Positions 8,566 to 18,003 of a stretch of 20,016 bases of DNA are shown one piece after another. The position numbers were made by a program, and so were the translations under genes. The notes below the pieces were generated by a model, which had not been told where the DNA came from, did no database searches, and worked only from the letters and a program-made list of their open reading frames with translations. Numbering within the stretch: the first letter of the stretch is position 1; each line of letters starts with the position of its first letter. The stretch comes from Mnemiopsis leidyi (taxonomy: Eukaryota > Ctenophora > Tentaculata > Lobata > Bolinopsidae), in NCBI GenBank assembly GCA_000226015.1, contig JH154082.1:14660-34675 (forward strand), given 5' to 3'.

Positions 8566-11500
8566 CTTAAGGTTCTTCAGCATGTTATATATGCTTGACC
8601 TGAAAGATCTTGTTCTAAAGTGGGCAAACAAATTGCAGATAGCTATTAAAGCTCTCAAAACTCTATTGATATTAAATTGATAAATCATGAGAACTGATCT
8701 ACGATTACAAAGTGATATAGTAAACGAGGCATCATGATAGATATTCAGTAATAATGAGGCCGAGGCTTTCATATTGAAATCTTCAATTGAAAAAAAACTT
8801 TGATATTATCAACTGCACTGAGAGGTTAACTTTAAGAAACATCAGTTATCTATGATAAATAAAAATTGATCCATTGCATTACCTTATAAGAGGGTTCATA
8901 AGCCCAAACACGATAGGATTTACAGCTGAGTTGCCAACAAATATCCAGTGTACAACCTGATGCATCCTAACGCTTATCGACAAGCTCACACCACTCCATC
9001 CCAAAATACCTGTGAGAGAGAAATGTTTTAAGAAGAGATTGTAGAGAAAAAGAAATGTTTTAAGAAGAGATTGTAGAGAAAAATAAATGTTTTAAGAAGA
9101 GATTGTAGAGAAAAAGAAATGTTTTAAGAAGAGATTGTAGAGAAAAATAAATGTTTTAAGAAGAGATTGTAGAGAATAAGAAATGTTTTAAGAAGAGATT
9201 GAAGAAAAAAGAAATGTTTTAAGTAGAGATTGTAGAGACAAATAAATGTTTTTAAGAAGAGATTGTAGAGACAGAGAGAAAGAGAGACAGGACAGACAAA
9301 ACGCATGTATAAGACACATGTACAGGACATGTACAGGACATGTACAGGACACATGTACAAGACACATGTACAAGAAACATGTACAGGACATGTACAGGAC
9401 AGATGTACAAAACACATGTATAAGACACATGTACAGGACATGCACAGGACACATGTACAGGACATGTACAGGACATGTACAGGACATGTACAGGACATGA
9501 TAGGACATGTACAGGAAACATGTACAGGACACATGTACAGGATCACATGTACAGGACATGTTTAGGACATGTACAGGACATGTACAGGACATGTACAGGA
9601 CACATGTACAGGACATGTACAGGACATGTACATGACATGTATATGACATGTATATGACATGTATATGACATGTATATGACATGTACATGACATGTACATG
9701 ACACATGTACAGGACAATGACATGTACAGGACACATGTACAGGACACATGTACAGGACATGTACAGGACACGTGTACAAGACACATGTAAAAGACACATG
9801 TAAAGGACATGTACAGGACATGTACAGGACATGTACAGGACACATGTACAGGACACATGTACATGACATGTACAGGATCACATGTACAGGACATGTACAG
9901 GACACATGTACAGGACATGTACAGGACATGTACATGACATGTACATGACATGTACAAGACACATGTACAGGACATGTACAGGACATGGACTGGAAAACTT
10001 ACCTATGATAAGAATGGGCAGCACTGATACGACTGAAGCTGTGACAATTAGAAAGATCGAAATAGTGACTCGTAACATCATCCACATTCGTTTCTGCGAT
10101 TTTCGGTTTGGTGTGGCCATCATGGCACTTGCTCTTCTACCCACTAACTGCATCGATTGCTTCTCTGTGAATTAAAAGTATGTCAGTTTAACTTCGATGC
10201 AGAAAAAGTTAAGAGTTTTCTATCGAATATACCTTCAAACGCATCAGTATTCTTTGCTGTGAATGGTGCAATAAAATAGAGCGATAAACACTGCACTTAT
10301 AGTGCTTAGTTACCTTTGCCACTACTGGTGACGCCAGTAGAGTTGAGTTCCTTAGAAGCAATGTGGTTTTGCATTATAATCGTGCTGTTAGACGCCAACG
10401 TCGTGCTGAAATAAAAAACCGTGAACAACATGGAATTGTGACTTAAACATATCTATCTAAAACTCCTTCAAAGGAGGAAAAACTGATTTAAATCACAAGC
10501 TCCCCAGAATTTTTGAAAGTAGTACTGGTGCACAGATTGTGGCTTTTTTACTTTGAGGGTTAAATTGAAATCGTGAAATTGAAGAGACAAGTTTAAACAA
10601 ATTTTCACACCTGAAAATGCAGTAGTAGCAGGCGATAATGATTATGAGCGGGAGAGGAAAAGTTATGACAAAGAAGTACAGGAAGTACCATCTATGTGGC
10701 GTCCACTCAGCGTCGGGCTGAAACAAGTTTTAAACGTTACCATGGTTACTGACGTTGTTAATGTTGATTGTTTATTTAGACATGAAATTAGAGTGATAAT
10801 TCCTTCCTTGCATTGTCGATAGAATTAGAAATGAGCATGTTCTTGAGCTTGAGTCGTTTAGTACTGGAACAAAAAATGCGATTCCTCTTCACTGTATATA
10901 GTACGGGAATCCTCTTCAATAAAGTCAAAGTCTCGTTGAGAGTCTACGACAGCGATATGATAAAAGCTTTTAGTAGAACTAGAAGTAGAACTAGAACTGT
11001 CCCTGACTTGGCGGTACGTTCCACATGATCTCGAGCTGCACCATTGCAGTTTGTACCAAAATCAACACAATTCAATAATTAATGTTTCGGCATTTCCCAC
11101 GAAGGATTATTGGGTATTTCTAACAGTAACAGAAGAATTCGTGGGTTTATTCAACAAGTGGCAGCTCGTAAATTTAGCTCATTTCTATTTCTCAGTTCTA
11201 GCTGCACGCTGTGAAATGTGAATCTTGAAATCGGCACGTTCCTTTAGCATCTACAGATCATATTCGATATTTCAATTTTCTCGTGTGCAGAAGGCACACC
11301 GCAGATCAGATAACCACCTCAACCACCCTTGCAAAACATTTAACAACCATCACTCTCACTACATATGACAATTGATCTTGAAGGTGGTAAAGGGAAATTA
11401 TTCGTGTGTTTGCCACTCACCACAATTCCGCAGTTGAAGCTGGAATCTGTGTATCCGAACTTTGACCACCCAAGGAGTGGAGGCATGGCTGCTACCGTCG

Positions 11501-13188
11501 CAACAGTCCATATAAGGACAATGAGAGTCTTGACACGTGACTTGGAGATGATATCTCGGTACCGTCCCTGACACGGAAGGTGTTTGGTTCACGTAGGTTT
11601 CTGTTTCTGCTTAATTGATAAACGATAAGTATTAGAATTAGATCTATATATATATTAATATAGAAAGTAAGCAGGACGTTATCATGAGCATAATATGTGA
11701 ATATAGAATATGATGCGTTTGAAGTGGATTTAGTTTCAAGCACTTGTAAAACTTTGATTTTAACGATGGTCATTGGACAATTGTATAACAAGTTTTCTGA
11801 TAATAAAGGCTCTTCATAATTGCTAATAATATTCCAAAGTAAAACCACAGCGAGGTAAAAAAAATTTTTAACTCACGGAATGGCAGATTAGAATATAACG
11901 ATCAACACTTGAAGCAGCCAAGGTCCACATTCTGGCGGTTAAAAGAAGATTGTCGAGGAAAGCGCTAAAGTTACAGGTCACTTTATACAGTGGTGAGTCA
12001 TCCCCCGCAAAATCGAAGATCTGAAATTAAGAATTGCGTTGTTAAACCCAAATCAGACATCACGAAGGCCAGCTCAAAATCTGGCGGTGGTGGCAGAAAC
12101 TTGCTTAAGGTCACAAGGCCTGTGTGGGCGTTATGCGTTTAATTTTGTCCAGCAAAGCACTAATCTCAGCTGTCACGAAATTATATATTAGTTTTACTTT
12201 TAGACGAAGTCATATTCGTAACAGCTGGACGAAAACGAGAACTGGTTCAAAACTCACCCAATATTTGTGAATGATGGAGGAAAATGTCGAGAGTTAGACG
12301 CTACAAAGTACGAATACTGGTTTAAAACTCACCCAATATTTGTGAATGATGGAGGAAAATTTCGAGAGTTAGACGCTACAAAGAACGAATACTGGTTTAA
12401 AACTCACCCAATATTTGTGAATGATGGAGGAAAATGTCGAGAGTACGAAGTACGAATACTGGTTTAAAACTCACCCAATATTTGTGAATGATGGAGGAAA
12501 ATGTCGAGAGTTAGACGCTACAAAGTACGAATACTGGTTTAAAACTCACCCAGTATATTTGTGAATGATGGAGGAAAATGTCGAGAGTACGAAGTACGAA
12601 TCACGAATACTGGTTTAAAACTCACCCAATATTTGTGAATGATGGAGGAAAATGTAACGGACATGGTCCAAGCACCGACGCAGAAATCAGCGAAGGCAAG
12701 GTTCCTGATAAACTTATTGCTCCGGTTGTGAAGAGATCTGTCGCGGATTAGAGCCGAGAGGATGAGAGTGTTTCCTGGAAAGTATTTAGAGAATTATAAC
12801 CAGCTTGTTTTAGTTGTTTCAATTATACCCTGTCAAAAATTACGTCTTTCGATATTAAACGTGTTGGAACTCGGAAGTGTAAATGTTATCGTAGTCATAC
12901 TCATAGCGCACATTCCACATAATCAAGATCAAATTCTACAAATCCACAAAAATCAACGACATAGCTCTCCCTGTCAACACATGTGCTCGCGTCAATTACA
13001 AGTAGTGGTAACAGGTAATAATACTGACAAGTTCTATATAAACATCTTGTACTAAATTCTAAAATCTAATCTGCATGATTATATTATGCGTCTCTCTGCA
13101 TTTATTCAGCGAACTTACCGGATACAGAAAGGATGCAAAACAGGCACATCAAAACTGCCAATAACTTTGTCCACCAATCAAGTTCCAT
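8367..13188 (-). CDS. Gene 2: class A (rhodopsin-like) G-protein-coupled receptor, complete, nine exons
   Basis: Exons on the - strand: 13188-13119, 12774-12626, 12020-11877, 11567-11421, 10717-10611, 10405-10314, 10164-10003, 9009-8883, 8565-8367; all phases join, giving about 398 residues. Motifs in order: GN in TM1; NLAFAD in TM2; Cys in VTCNF and DRY in TM3; IW and PPLLGW in TM4; Cys in extracellular loop 2 (FNCGIV); Pro in TM5 (FPLPLIII); Pro in TM6 (SVLPIL); NPIVF in TM7. This is the full class A plan for a plasma-membrane receptor signalling through G proteins. Oddities: the TM6 toggle Trp (CWxP) is replaced by SVLP; NPxxY is NPIVF; the extracellular N-terminus is only about 5 residues; there is no retinal-binding Lys in TM7, so it is not a functional opsin. 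The ligand is unknown. TM2 to TM7 lie on separate exons, with TM1 split across the first intron. Gene 3 lies upstream in the same orientation. Confidence 0.93.
8883..9009 (-). CDS. Gene 2 exon 8: extracellular loop 3 and TM7
   Basis: The acceptor CATTTCTCTCTCACAG is followed by ILGWSGVSLSISVRMHQV, VHWIFVGNSAVNPIVFGLMN and PLI, then AAG|GTAATG. TM7 carries NPIVF in place of NPxxY, and Val at the position where opsins have Lys. The following residues begin helix 8. Confidence 0.93.
9021..9275 (-). repeat. 32-bp minisatellite (array D), a multiplied polypyrimidine tract
   Basis: Eight units start at 9021, 9053, 9085, 9117, 9149, 9181, 9212 and 9244. On the - strand the unit is pyrimidine-rich (CATTTCTTTTTCTCTACAAT followed by CTCTTCTTAAAA). 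The true acceptor tract of exon 8 (CTTAAAACATTTCTCTCTCACAG from 9032 to 9010) is nearly the same sequence, so the array looks grown from the 3' splice site. No unit contains AG on the - strand. Confidence 0.96.
9290..9989. repeat. 11/13-bp palindromic minisatellite (array E), about 700 bp
   Basis: Some 60 units of ACATGTACAGG with variants ACACATGTACAGG, ACATGTACATG and ACATGTATATG. ACATGT and TGTACA are self-complementary, so both strands can fold on themselves. The array fills the TM6-TM7 intron of the receptor next to array D. Long open frames on both strands (repeating Cys-Pro-Val-His-Val-Leu-Tyr-Met) are by-products of the period and not genes. Confidence 0.97.
10003..10164 (-). CDS. Gene 2 exon 7: end of loop 3 and TM6
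   Basis: The acceptor TTAATTCACAG is followed by KQSMQLVGRRASAMMATPNR, KSQKRMWMMLRVTISIFLIV and TASVVSVLPILII, then the donor ATAG|GTAAGT. A basic stretch precedes TM6. The usual Cys-Trp-x-Pro is Ser-Val-Leu-Pro here. About 13 nt into the following intron the 11-bp array E begins. Confidence 0.93.
10314..10405 (-). CDS. Gene 2 exon 6: intracellular loop 3
   Basis: The acceptor TTTTTTATTTCAG and the donor AAAG|GTAACT enclose 92 nt: TTLASNSTIIMQNHIASKEL then NSTGVTSSGK. It is hydrophilic and Ser/Thr-rich, as expected for loop 3, and is too short to stand out as an open frame. Its phases bridge exons 5 and 7, which otherwise would not join. Confidence 0.88.
10611..10717 (-). CDS. Gene 2 exon 5: TM5
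   Basis: The acceptor AACTTGTTTCAG is followed by PDAEWTPHRWYFLYFFVI and TFPLPLIIIIACYYCIF, then AG|GTGTGA. TM5 has its Pro and ends in the aromatic Tyr-Tyr region. It leaves two bases for the next exon, giving Ser. Confidence 0.93.
11421..11567 (-). CDS. Gene 2 exon 4: loop 2 and TM4
   Basis: The acceptor TTCCGTGTCAG is followed by GRYRDIISKSRVKTLIVLIW, TVATVAAMPPLLGWSKF and GYTDSSFNCGIV, then the donor GTGAGT. The TM4 Trp, the PPLLGW end of TM4 and the loop 2 Cys are present. Phase 0 at both ends, 49 codons. Confidence 0.95.
11877..12020 (-). CDS. Gene 2 exon 3: extracellular loop 1 and TM3 with DRY
   Basis: The acceptor TTAATTTCAG is followed by IFDFAGDDSPLYKVTCNF, SAFLDNLLLTARMWTLAA and SSVDRYILICHS, then the donor GTGAGT. 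The Cys of VTC is the disulfide partner of loop 2, and DRY is the G-protein-coupling motif. Phase 0 at both ends, 48 codons. Confidence 0.95.
12114..12176 (-). pseudogene. Possible decayed copy of receptor exon 3
   Basis: Within intron 2, the - strand from 12176 reads GTGACAGCTGAGATTAGTGC and on to CCTTG. Compared without gaps to exon 3 from GTGACCTGTAAC to GGACCTTG, 34 of 63 positions match, and 23 of the first 32. In the same frame it gives VTAEISALLDKIKR against VTCNFSAFLDNLLL, then a TGA. It lies about 100 bp upstream (in gene direction) of the real exon 3, so a tandem exon duplication that decayed is plausible. The alignment was done by eye. Confidence 0.4.
12241..12656 (-). repeat. 75-bp minisatellite (array C) containing an exon end and its donor
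   Basis: Six units start at 12241, 12316, 12391 (67 bp), 12458, 12533 (76 bp) and 12609 (partial). On the - strand each holds the last 30 bp of receptor exon 2, the donor GTGAGT (ACTCAC at 12252, 12327, 12402, 12469, 12544 and 12620), the first intron bases and about 25 bp more. The copy nearest the gene start (12620) is the one joined to coding sequence. Confidence 0.96.
12626..12774 (-). CDS. Gene 2 exon 2: end of TM1, loop 1, TM2
   Basis: The acceptor CTTTCCAG is followed by NTLILSALIRDRSLHNRSNK and FIRNLAFADFCVGAWTMSV, then TFSSIIHKYW and the donor GTGAGT. It carries the TM2 Leu-Ala-x-x-Asp signature. The last 30 bp and the donor belong to repeat array C. An earlier weak donor (TCC|GTTACA) would drop 11 residues; the GTGAGT donor is much stronger. 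Confidence 0.9.
13119..13188 (-). CDS. Gene 2 exon 1: start codon and TM1
   Basis: ATG (13188-13186) opens MELDWWTKLLAVLMCLF, then CILSVS and the first base of Gly, followed by the donor GTAAGT. Alone it looks like a signal peptide. Joined to the next exon, the Gly-Asn-Thr-Leu sequence shows it is TM1 with the conserved Asn. The N-terminus is very short; a further upstream exon cannot be excluded. Confidence 0.8.
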
Positions 13189-13689
13189 TTTAGGGATTTT
13201 TACCTTCTTGGGAAGACGTATTAAAGTAAATTTTAATCAATTCCTAAATAACAATTTGATAGGTATGCCCAGACAATTCTTGCAGAAGACAAAACTTTAA
13301 CTTGAAACTTTTAATTCAATCAATTCCAAAAAATCATTCCACAGACGTCCAGAGAGTTTTGCCTTTGATAACGGATAAAAATCATTTGATCGGTTTGTCG
13401 GCCTTAAGTAATAACTATAAGCAAGTAAATTATTATGAGTGGCCATGAGTAGTGACACACAACCGTACAATTTGATAAGATTTACAATGTCTTCTTAAGT
13501 CTAATACTACTGAAATCTTTAAGCAGTAAATATCTTTGGACCTAAATTCGTCCATTTTCCACTAGGCATTAATTGAGTTCATTAGTTGAGTCGCAAAAAA
13601 TGAGGATTAACTACTACTAGAAGTATAATTGTTATGATTTTTACACATTCATTGTTTACTTAATTTTCCTAACTATAGACTAATGGTTC

Positions 13690-13785
13690 GTAAAACTATG
13701 ACCTTTCACAAACTATAACCTTTTACAAAACTATAACCTTTTACAAAACTGTGACCTATTACAAAACTATAACTATAACTAAATA
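13690..13785. repeat. 18-bp tandem repeat, about 5 copies
   Basis: Degenerate units of TTACAAAACTATAACCTT, ending in ACTATAACTATAAC. Confidence 0.9.
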
Positions 13786-14887
13786 TGATACTAACAATTT
13801 ACCGAGAAAGGTCTACAATTTTACTTTGGCGATTTGAAAGTGTTTCAGCTCTTTAAAAGCTTTCTGAAGCATCTATTTGTCTTCAGGAAATTACATCAAT
13901 TTCATTGTAACGATGCATAATGTCGATGACTACGACGTGATTTAGCGATCTTATCTAGCCGGAACGCCAAGAATTATCAATAAAACTATTAGATCGATTC
14001 AGACAGATATATAAGATAAGATGGAGTCATTATCGGCCACTGCAGACCAGCAAAGAAAGCTACTCATATTTGTGTTTGGGACTAGAGCACTAAAGGAACG
14101 ACATTGTTGCAATTGCACCCCTCATTTATAGAATTATAGCTAGACGTTATCTCTCCTACCGGATCGCAACTCTGAACACGCGATACAAACCACAGTCCTC
14201 AAGTTGAACCAAGTTTCAAAATAATCATGTTTGAATTATTTGAAACTTTCATCAAACAAAACACAATTACACAATGGAATCTATCAACAGCGCTTGCAAG
14301 CGCGACCGTCTTTTTTCTTTTCCTCGACTTGGCCAAAATGCATACAAATTCTGTTTATAGGCTGCTTATAACGTGCTCGAAAATGGAAATGACGACAGAA
14401 ATGCATAGGACCAAGCTGTAGTTAAATATTGGAAAGGCCACATAACGCCACATAACGCAAGAGTTATTTTAAAAAGTTACTGGGGTCCGGGCGCTTCGTG
14501 GCTGGCTCAACAGCTACTGCACAAACTGAAACAAAGTCTGAGGTCCCCAGACAACTTTAGAGCTAAGTTGAATTGTACCATGGGTGCACACAATAATTAC
14601 AAATACAATGATAACTATCAATGATTGAACTTGAAGCAATTGAGTCAACAAAAAGCTATATAACCAAGTCATTAATATCCACCGAACTTAAAGTCACTTT
14701 GCACAAATGCACAGATCATGAAAAACTAGGGGTGGGACCAGTAAGGGAGTTATGAGTTGATGTGCAACTGCAAGTTAAAAGTTACAGTTACACTTACATT
14801 TAAATTGTAATATTACCCAAGCTTGATTGACGTATAAAGTCGTAAGTGCAACATGGACCTCGAATTTATAGTGATTGATTTGGAGTT

Positions 14888-14949
14888 AAATGTTACAATT
14901 TTAAGTTGAGTAAAATGTTACAATTTTAAGTTGAGTTATATGTTACAAT
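14888..14949. repeat. 25-bp tandem repeat, 2.5 copies
   Basis: Units of AAATGTTACAATTTTAAGTT plus GAGT(A) start at 14888 and 14913, with a partial third at 14938. Confidence 0.9.
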
Positions 14950-15761
14950 GCGGTATGATTTCTTCCCAGCTCCTTTCATATTCTTTAGTATGTTGGATCA
15001 CATAAACTAGACTTTACAAAATTAAAAACGGTACTTTTGTTTTTTAAGAAAATTGAATATTTGGTACAGCAGACAAAATACAACTTCATCATGAAGTGAA
15101 AGGAAAAATAGTCTGGAATGTTAAAACTGTTTTTATCCGTTAACTCACAGTTGAAGTTAATTGTTGCTGTCGACAACCTGTTCCCTTTATGGTATAATCA
15201 TGTGCACGCTTTAATCAAAGTCAACCCGATTTATTTTCCTCAATCTCCAACAGTCAAGAGTTTGGTAAACATTAATAAAACTTTTATCAGTCAGGTTTGC
15301 CTTTCACAAACTAAAAACTTTAGGGCCTAAGGGGTATTATAGGGGTATTAAAGAAAGTATAATTTCTGTATTTTTAGAGAAGATATTTTACTACATAGTA
15401 CATAATGCGTGGGTATAAGGTAATAAATCAAAATACCTTAATTTTTTAAACTGACAACTGACAAGTAAAAAATTCATTTTAGTTTTGTTTAAAGTAGAGT
15501 TAAACTAATTTATTTGCCTCTTGATCCTGCATGTTTCTCTAGCCCGATTATCATTAATAATGATATCAGTTGCAATAGCATCACTAAGAGTAAGACGGAA
15601 GTTAGAACTTTTATAAAAAAGATTTGTTAAAATATTGATCAGAATATGATGCTCAGATGCGGAAGGTACCAAGAAAGTGAAACGATACCGGAGACTGAGT
15701 GAAATGAATGATAATAATGATTATGAACTAGGGCAAAACAGTAATAATATAGATATTGACA

Positions 15762-15805
15762 TAACCATATTAACATAAACATAACATAACCATAACCATA
15801 ACGTT
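15762..15805. repeat. Short CATAAC-type simple repeat
   Basis: Imperfect runs of ACATAAC and CCATAAC. This is simple-sequence DNA with no recognisable function. Confidence 0.75.
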
Positions 15806-16088
15806 TACCGTCAAACTAACGTGATCGTTGTCGCAATGATACCGACTCTCGATATCAGGTTAGAGGGGATATCATCTCGTCAACGTGATCTCAGCCACAC
15901 GATCTATTCGGTTCCGATAAACAGTATTAATATTATATTAAAGAAGGGCCAGGGCCGTATTGAACATAGAATGATCACATTCACAAGGGCTATGACATCG
16001 CTGGCGATAAGTATTTATTTAAACTCTTCTCAAAAAAGTAATAAAATATAAGCCATTCAGGGATTCGGGGATACGGAGCATTTCTTCG

Positions 16089-16187
16089 CGCCTCGCCGTC
16101 GTAATGAGATTGACTGTTACAAATGAATAAAAACCGACACGAGGCAGCTCATGCAAATGATTAATTGAAGCGCCACGTGGCGAGGCG
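16089..16187. promoter_or_regulatory. Candidate regulatory block: octamer, homeobox-like site and E-box palindrome
   Basis: In a GC-richer island there are CGCCTCGCC (16089-16097) and its exact inverted copy GGCGAGGCG (16179-16187). Also present are a POU-type octamer ATGCAAAT (16151-16158), ATTAATTG next to it, and the 12-bp palindrome CGCCACGTGGCG (16171-16182) centred on the E-box CACGTG. Density and symmetry suggest an enhancer or an old promoter about 2.9 kb upstream of gene 2. There is no functional evidence. Confidence 0.35.
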
Positions 16188-16209
16188 AGCAGTCATTATA
16201 GAAAAAATG

Positions 16210-18000
16210 GGGAATGAATCACGCACTCACAGTCATAGGTTCCCTGTTACATGGTGATACTGATTATGATATAGGTTTTTGGGAGAAAATATGCAATGTT
16301 CTAGGCAAGGCTTAATAGGATTTTTCTCATGGTAAAATTACTTATTTTCAAAGTTTTATGTGGTTGAAAAACTTTAAGTTTATGAATGACATAATTTATA
16401 CCTTTGGCTATATTGGCCATTTCGGACAGTTATTAAAGTATTTAGTCTTATGTCTTACTAATACTCTTAAAAAAGTTTTGATTTGAATTTTACTTTTCTC
16501 TGTATGACTAAGAAATGCGATCTTTTAGAAAACTTTTTTACTCGAAATAATTAAATTTCAAAATAGACACGTTCGTAACTCTCAAGATTTCATTGGATTT
16601 TATTTCATTATTTTGTTGGAATAGTTATTTAGTCTCATTATTATTATTATCAAACTTACACTTACAGAATAATGGATACTCAGAGTATAACTACACTTAT
16701 ATCACGGTGTTCTTTCTAGTCTTCCAGCTCCAATAAAGATAACTACCATCGACTGACATTAAATTCAACATTGCATTGATATTAAATACTGCAGAAATTT
16801 AGTTAAAACTTGATATAGAACTAATACAGGTCGTATAGCTATTTAGCTAACACAATAACTGGTAACGAAACAGGGGCGTTGTCTTTAAATATGAGGAAAT
16901 ATTTGAGGAGGGGTCACATTGCCAGAGTGTTACATAATCGCATATTTGTTTTGACACGTCGGGCCGCACAATTTGACAGAGTTGCGACACCCCTAAACCT
17001 TAATACACGCTTTTCCCATGCGAAATACAAAGTCTAGGAGGCGCGGGATATCCATGTTAGGAATTTGAACAGTCTCGAAACAAGTTACCAATACCAGCTC
17101 GTTGATCGAGAAATATGACGTTCATAATGATCAATCAGGGGTCTTAATGAATTAAACTTTGAACTTGAAGTGTCGAATCTAATATAGTAATATGTTGCCT
17201 GGCCAAGCCTGATTATATTTGGGCGGGGGCGTTCAAATCCTATTAGCCTACGTCGGAAATGCCGACCTTTTTTAGAATTTCTTATTTAGAACAGCTGAGT
17301 CCACGTTGCCATGGTACTAACGGTTCATGGTTACACTTACAGAGTACAGAGTACAGGCCGTGTTACACTTACGGTCCATGTTACACTTACGGTCCATGTT
17401 ACACTAACACATTTTTCCTGCTATGATGTTACAGGCTGTATTATGACGAATAACGGGACTTGAAACACTAACATTTAGCAACAAGAGCCCACCTACCAAG
17501 GGCGAACACACATCTAATTCTATTATTAATCACGTGTAAAGCGTCAATAGAAAATCATCACCGAAATAAACTGAAATGATTCGACCGAGGTTGTGATACA
17601 ATTCTTTTCTTACTGGGTGGCAATAGTTGTAGTTAAACTGTAGGAACACTTACATCACAATCGCACCTATTCCTATTGTGCAGATTTAATGGATTGACGT
17701 GACAACAGTAGTGTTTCTTCATTATAACAATTCCTATGATCGATCTTAGCATGATTTTTTCTCACGTTTAATCAGCTTAGACTAACAGTTACTCATGCTC
17801 GTCTTCAAACCGAGACAAATCAATTAATGCATGAAGGTCCACCCAAGTATGCGTGATTGATGACAAATGTGGCATGGCGACAAGCCTGTCATTGATTAAT
17901 ATTTAAAAGAAGTGGTGGAATCTTTGAGTAAGCTAAGTTTGGGGAAGATGAATAGTGAATGAATCTACAGTATTACTGGTTACCATACAGGTATAACTAT
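16210..18000. other. Intergenic DNA
   Basis: AT-rich with no exon that I can support. It contains the 19-bp repeat at 17321-17408 and otherwise no element with recognisable ends. Confidence 0.5.
17321..17408. repeat. 19-bp tandem repeat, about 4 degenerate copies
   Basis: Units of CGGTCCATGTTACACTTAC. The two copies at 17372-17408 are nearly identical, and the copies at 17321 and about 17356 are diverged. Confidence 0.85.
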
Positions 18001-18003
18001 ACG

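Larger units (their letters stand above)
13189..16056. other. Intergenic DNA upstream of gene 2
   Basis: AT-rich. The promoter of gene 2 should lie at its left end, but no convincing TATA box or initiator stands out. Three short tandem repeats are listed separately. Open frames of 60-76 codons at 14227, 14985, 15118 and 15821 look like chance, having no splice or codon support. Confidence 0.5.

Noticed and set aside
9124..10175. Several overlapping open frames of 60-222 codons on both strands with Cys-Pro-Val-His-Val-Leu-Tyr-Met or Tyr-Arg-Thr-Cys-Thr-Gly-His repeats
   Set aside because: They are produced by an 11/13-bp repeat lacking stops in most frames, lie in an intron of the receptor gene, and occur on both strands.
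12267..12467. 66-codon + strand frame with a 25-residue repeat
   Set aside because: A by-product of the 75-bp array, antisense to receptor exon 2.
13119..13188. Signal-peptide exon of a secreted protein
   Set aside because: When spliced to the next exon it forms TM1 with the conserved Gly-Asn, so it is a receptor membrane helix.
8883..13188. Opsin
   Set aside because: PPLLGW in TM4 is opsin-like, but the retinal-binding Lys in TM7 is Val and NPxxY is changed.
15780..15800. Telomere-like TAACC words
   Set aside because: The unit is CATAAC-type and short, not a telomeric repeat.
15800..16060. Possible decayed receptor TM4 exon on the - strand (RDDIPSNLISRVGII)
   Set aside because: Only a few residues resemble exon 4, there are stops just upstream, and nucleotide similarity is patchy.
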